Assembly: GCA_045562575.1 (NCBI GenBank)
Contig: JBJKVQ010000020.1
Location: 12,392 to 76,391, forward strand
DNA from: UBA6952 sp045562575
Lineage (GTDB): Bacteria > Chloroflexota > Dehalococcoidia > Lucifugimonadales > UBA6952
Direction: 5' to 3'
Length of the DNA stretch: 64,000 nucleotides
Shown: one piece after another, positions 62,344 to 64,000 of the stretch
Position numbering within the stretch: position 1 is the first letter of the stretch
Layout of the letters: the number at the start of each line of letters is the position of its first letter
Position numbers and translations under genes: made by a program
Notes under the pieces: model-generated
What the model saw: only the letters and a program-made list of their open reading frames with translations
Told to the model about the DNA's origin: nothing
Databases searched by the model: none

Positions 62344-62386
62344 CAGGATGTCCAGGAGTCAAGTTCCATCAGCCCACCACTAATTT
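62344..62386 (+). repeat. Degenerate copy of the tRNA-Ala 3' end (putative att remnant)
   Basis: The segment aligns with the tRNA-Ala 3' half and following bases (61491-61534): it shares CAGGATGTC, then CAGG, then TCAGC, then CCACCA and TAATTT in the same order, with about eight substitutions and three single-base gaps by hand alignment. The 5' half of the tRNA is absent, so it is not a tRNA gene. Direct repeats of a tRNA 3' end are the mark left by site-specific integration. Confidence 0.6.
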
Positions 62387-62401
62387 GACCTATAAATACA
62401 C

Positions 62402-62635
62402 CTATTTCTTTAATCGATTAAGAACAAATTCCAAATGGAGTTCAAGATATTTAGCCTGAGTTTCAAGCTGCATATCTTGCAATTGCTTGATAGGTATTTT
62501 CAAATGCTTTGTCTGTCCAGATTTAAGCAAAAATTCTGCTATTTCATCTTTAAGTTTTAATGCAGTATGACGTGCATTATCTAGAATATCTAAGATCCTA
62601 TTGTATTCTTCAACTGGATCTATTTCATCGTTCAT
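62402..62635 (-). CDS. Small helical protein of unknown function
   Basis: A 77-residue protein, almost entirely alpha-helical by composition, with a DEYN-type acidic start and heptad-like Leu/Ile spacing at both ends (YNRILDILDNARHTAL and LELHLEFVLNRL), so a short coiled-coil dimer is possible. No Cys. AGGAGAATCTT precedes the ATG. I recognise no family. It lies just beyond the degenerate tRNA copy. Confidence 0.55.
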   Translation of the reverse strand: MNDEIDPVEEYNRILDILDNARHTALKLKDEIAEFLLKSGQTKHLKIPIKQLQDMQLETQAKYLELHLEFVLNRLKK

Positions 62636-62827
62636 AAGATTCTCCTAAGGATAATGCCAAGATTGTATTTCTATAAAACATACTTTGATATAAGTAAAAT
62701 AACTACTACGATTTGAAATACTACCCCAAAAACCTTTAAATATGTACGCATGTAAAAATTCTCCGTGTTAATTGCGATGGATTATATCATAGGAAAATAG
62801 TCAGGGTAATATATTTTAGTTACTTAG

Positions 62828-63283
62828 TTAGATTTTGGCTTGGCATGGATTACAAATACTCAAAAGTTCTAATGAATGTGACAATACCGAAATATTATTT
62901 AAAGATTCAATTTTTTGAATTTCTTTTTGAAGACTTATTTCTGTCATTTCATTCAATTCAAAATCTTCAACTGAACCACATGTCTGACAGAAAACATGAT
63001 GATGATGGTTATCCTTTAGATCCGATAATTCTATAACTTTGGTATTATCTGGGGTTTGGAATTCACTAATTAAATTGCTACTTTTTAAAAAATTTATAAT
63101 TCTATATAGAGATGATAAAGCAAGTTTTCCCTCAGATAGCTTGATTACATCCTCAACTCTTAAAGGCCCTTTATGCTGCAACAAAATTTCTAGCAAAAGA
63201 ATTCGTGGACGAGTAATTGGTATATCATTGTCTATCAACAATTGTCTACATTGTTGGGTTAAATCTGTCTTATCTCTAGTCAT
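62828..63283 (-). CDS. Fur-family metalloregulator (Zur-like)
   Basis: A 151-residue Fur-superfamily repressor. The winged-helix domain (residues 1-85) contains ITRPRILLLEILLQ and ALSSLYRIINFLK. The dimer domain has the DNHHHHVFCQTCG metal segment (first CxxC) and a C-terminal CNPC motif, so both structural zinc cysteine pairs are present. Divergent from a ZnuA-type gene behind a 25-bp palindrome, which supports zinc (Zur) sensing; Fur or Mur cannot be excluded. Confidence 0.88.
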   Translation of the reverse strand: MTRDKTDLTQQCRQLLIDNDIPITRPRILLLEILLQHKGPLRVEDVIKLSEGKLALSSLYRIINFLKSSNLISEFQTPDNTKVIELSDLKDNHHHHVFCQTCGSVEDFELNEMTEISLQKEIQKIESLNNISVLSHSLELLSICNPCQAKI

Positions 63284-63323
63284 TCACCTATTATAACGAT
63301 TCAATTTCATCATATGCAATAGG

Positions 63324-63351
63324 TTGACATTAAAAATAAAGTATGTATTAT
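63324..63351 (+). promoter_or_regulatory. Promoter of the znuA-type gene
   Basis: TTGACA (63324-63329), a perfect -35 box, and TATTAT (63346-63351) with 16 bp spacing. The palindromic operator overlaps the end of the -10 box, a good position for repression. Confidence 0.65.
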
Positions 63352-63374
63352 TGAGAATGATTCTTATTCTCAAT
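63350..63374. promoter_or_regulatory. Fur/Zur-type operator palindrome
   Basis: Perfect inverted repeat with 9-bp arms (ATTGAGAAT and ATTCTCAAT) around a 7-base centre. TGAGAAT-G-ATTCTTA inside it resembles the 7-1-7 Fur-family box. It sits between the -10 box and the znuA-type GTG, 67 bp from the divergent regulator start, so it probably controls the metal-uptake gene and perhaps the regulator. Confidence 0.7.
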
Positions 63375-63390
63375 AATTGGAGGTAAAATC

Positions 63391-64000
63391 GTGCGTTTAT
63401 TTAATTTATTAAAAAAATTCTCATTAATTTCTATTGCTATGCTTATGATAGCTTGCGGATCTGATGATGAAAGTTCACAAACACAACTTAGCGATCAAAG
63501 TTCAGAAAAACAAATTAGTGTACTAGCTACAACACCCATGCTTGGTGAATATGTTAAACAGGTTGCAGGAGATAATATTGATGTACAAGTTTTGATGCCT
63601 TACGGATCTGATCCTCATCATTTTGAACCATCTCCACAGGATGTCGCAAAAATTGAGTCAGCAGATTTAGTTTTCTATGTAGGTTTAAAATATGAAACAC
63701 GACCTCTTTTAAAACTACTTGAGAACACAACTAATACAAATCAAACTTTAATTGAAATAGGCGAAAAAATTAATCCTATTGAATTTAAAGAAGATGAGCA
63801 CGACGAACACGAAGGTCATGGTCATGATGAAGATAAAGAAGAACATGGTGAACATGGTGACAAAGATGAACATGAAGGCCATGGTCATGATGAAGATAAA
63901 GAAGAACATGGTGAACATGGTGACAAAGATGAACATGAAGGCCATGGTCATGATGAAGAAAAAGAAGAACATGGTGAACATGACGAAAAAGACAAAGATG
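63391..64000 (+). CDS. znuA: Zinc/manganese ABC transporter binding lipoprotein (ZnuA type), cut by window edge
   Basis: Begins at GTG after GGAGGT (six bases). A lipoprotein signal ends MIACGS (Cys22). The cluster A-I metal-binding fold follows: VLATTPMLGEYVKQVAG, then LMPYGSDPHHFEPSPQDV with the first metal His, then ADLVFYVGL. After residue about 130 comes a long His/Asp/Glu-rich loop made of a 21-residue repeat, which in ZnuA proteins collects zinc. The reading frame runs off the window end, so about half the protein is missing. Zinc is more likely than manganese given the loop. Confidence 0.88.
   Translation, partial: MRLFNLLKKFSLISIAMLMIACGSDDESSQTQLSDQSSEKQISVLATTPMLGEYVKQVAGDNIDVQVLMPYGSDPHHFEPSPQDVAKIESADLVFYVGLKYETRPLLKLLENTTNTNQTLIEIGEKINPIEFKEDEHDEHEGHGHDEDKEEHGEHGDKDEHEGHGHDEDKEEHGEHGDKDEHEGHGHDEEKEEHGEHDEKDKD
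63805..63993 (+). repeat. 63-bp tandem repeat in the ZnuA His-rich loop
   Basis: Three head-to-tail 63-bp units start at 63805, 63868 and 63931 and each encode the 21-residue block starting EHEGHGHDE. Units 1 and 2 differ at only two bases by eye (CAC/CAT and GGT/GGC); unit 3 diverges at its end. The units stay in frame, so copy number can change without breaking the gene. Confidence 0.9.

Noticed and set aside
62344..62386. A sixth tRNA gene
   Set aside because: Only the 3' half resembles tRNA-Ala; there is no acceptor 5' strand, D arm or anticodon stem.
63748..63981. Reverse frame coding a Phe/Met repeat protein
   Set aside because: It is only the complement of the His/Asp/Glu repeats of the ZnuA loop.
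63805..63993. Possible CRISPR-like array
   Set aside because: The units are head-to-tail without unique spacers and stay in frame inside a protein gene.

Overview
The window is a gene-dense, AT-rich bacterial chromosome segment (roughly two thirds A+T, judged by eye) with about 60 protein genes, five tRNAs, no rRNA, no insertion sequence and no CRISPR array. The gene content points to an aerobic, lipid- and organic-acid-oxidising bacterium with a caa3-type oxidase, and resembles marine Chloroflexota of the SAR202/Dehalococcoidia kind: acyl-CoA dehydrogenase pair, MmgE/PrpD, DUF1028, NIPSNAP, an IlvD/Edd variant, a CtaA-CtaB fusion and a haloalkane dehalogenase. That placement is an inference from gene content and was not tested by phylogeny. 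The genome looks streamlined: genes abut or overlap, and at least six good start codons are TTG or GTG.

Layout. 0-6 kb: a formyltransferase, then the leftward protein-quality block aspS-tig-clpP-clpX. 6-12 kb: an IlvD/Edd dehydratase with a DUF418 membrane protein, a lone oligopeptide-type binding lipoprotein, a TatD nuclease-like hydrolase, then YIP1 and EVE-domain genes. 12.9-21.8 kb: translation and stress genes (queG, rpsT, a RelA/SpoT enzyme, hisS, prfA-prmC), a cysteine-depleted repeat protein and a pseudo-protease lipoprotein. 21.8-38 kb: a catabolic and accessory region with dehydrogenases, a PEP-mutase-family lyase, trmL, small unknown genes, SDR plus NIPSNAP, glycerate kinase, MmgE/PrpD, two acyl-CoA dehydrogenases, ogt, an amidohydrolase and DUF1028, plus tRNAs Leu(TAA), Cys, Leu(GAG) and Trp.

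38-46 kb: the respiratory block. ctaC-ctaD-ctaE-ctaF, an unknown four-helix protein and ctaG run leftward; the fused ctaA-ctaB and a SCO1-like copper chaperone run rightward from the shared intergenic region. 46-50.5 kb: a TPP enzyme, an enoyl-CoA hydratase-family protein, a haloalkane dehalogenase and an MTHFR-like protein. 50.5-61.4 kb: rsmI, metG with a polyprenyl synthase, an amidohydrolase, an MBL-fold hydrolase with an SDR, lipA, a fused RNA m5U methyltransferase-Maf gene, and the Tat translocase genes. 61.4-64 kb: tRNA-Ala followed by a small island ending in a decayed copy of the tRNA 3' end, a Fur-family regulator, and the start of a histidine-rich ZnuA-type metal-binding lipoprotein behind a palindromic operator.

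Most noteworthy: the RlmD-like/Maf fusion; the tRNA-Ala 3'-end remnant marking an old integration; a tandem desulforedoxin-like protein without its cysteines; a trypsin-fold lipoprotein with both His and Ser replaced; an apparent ATT start codon; and 12 of 13 convergent gene junctions with no space for a terminator, several sharing TTAA as two opposed stop codons.
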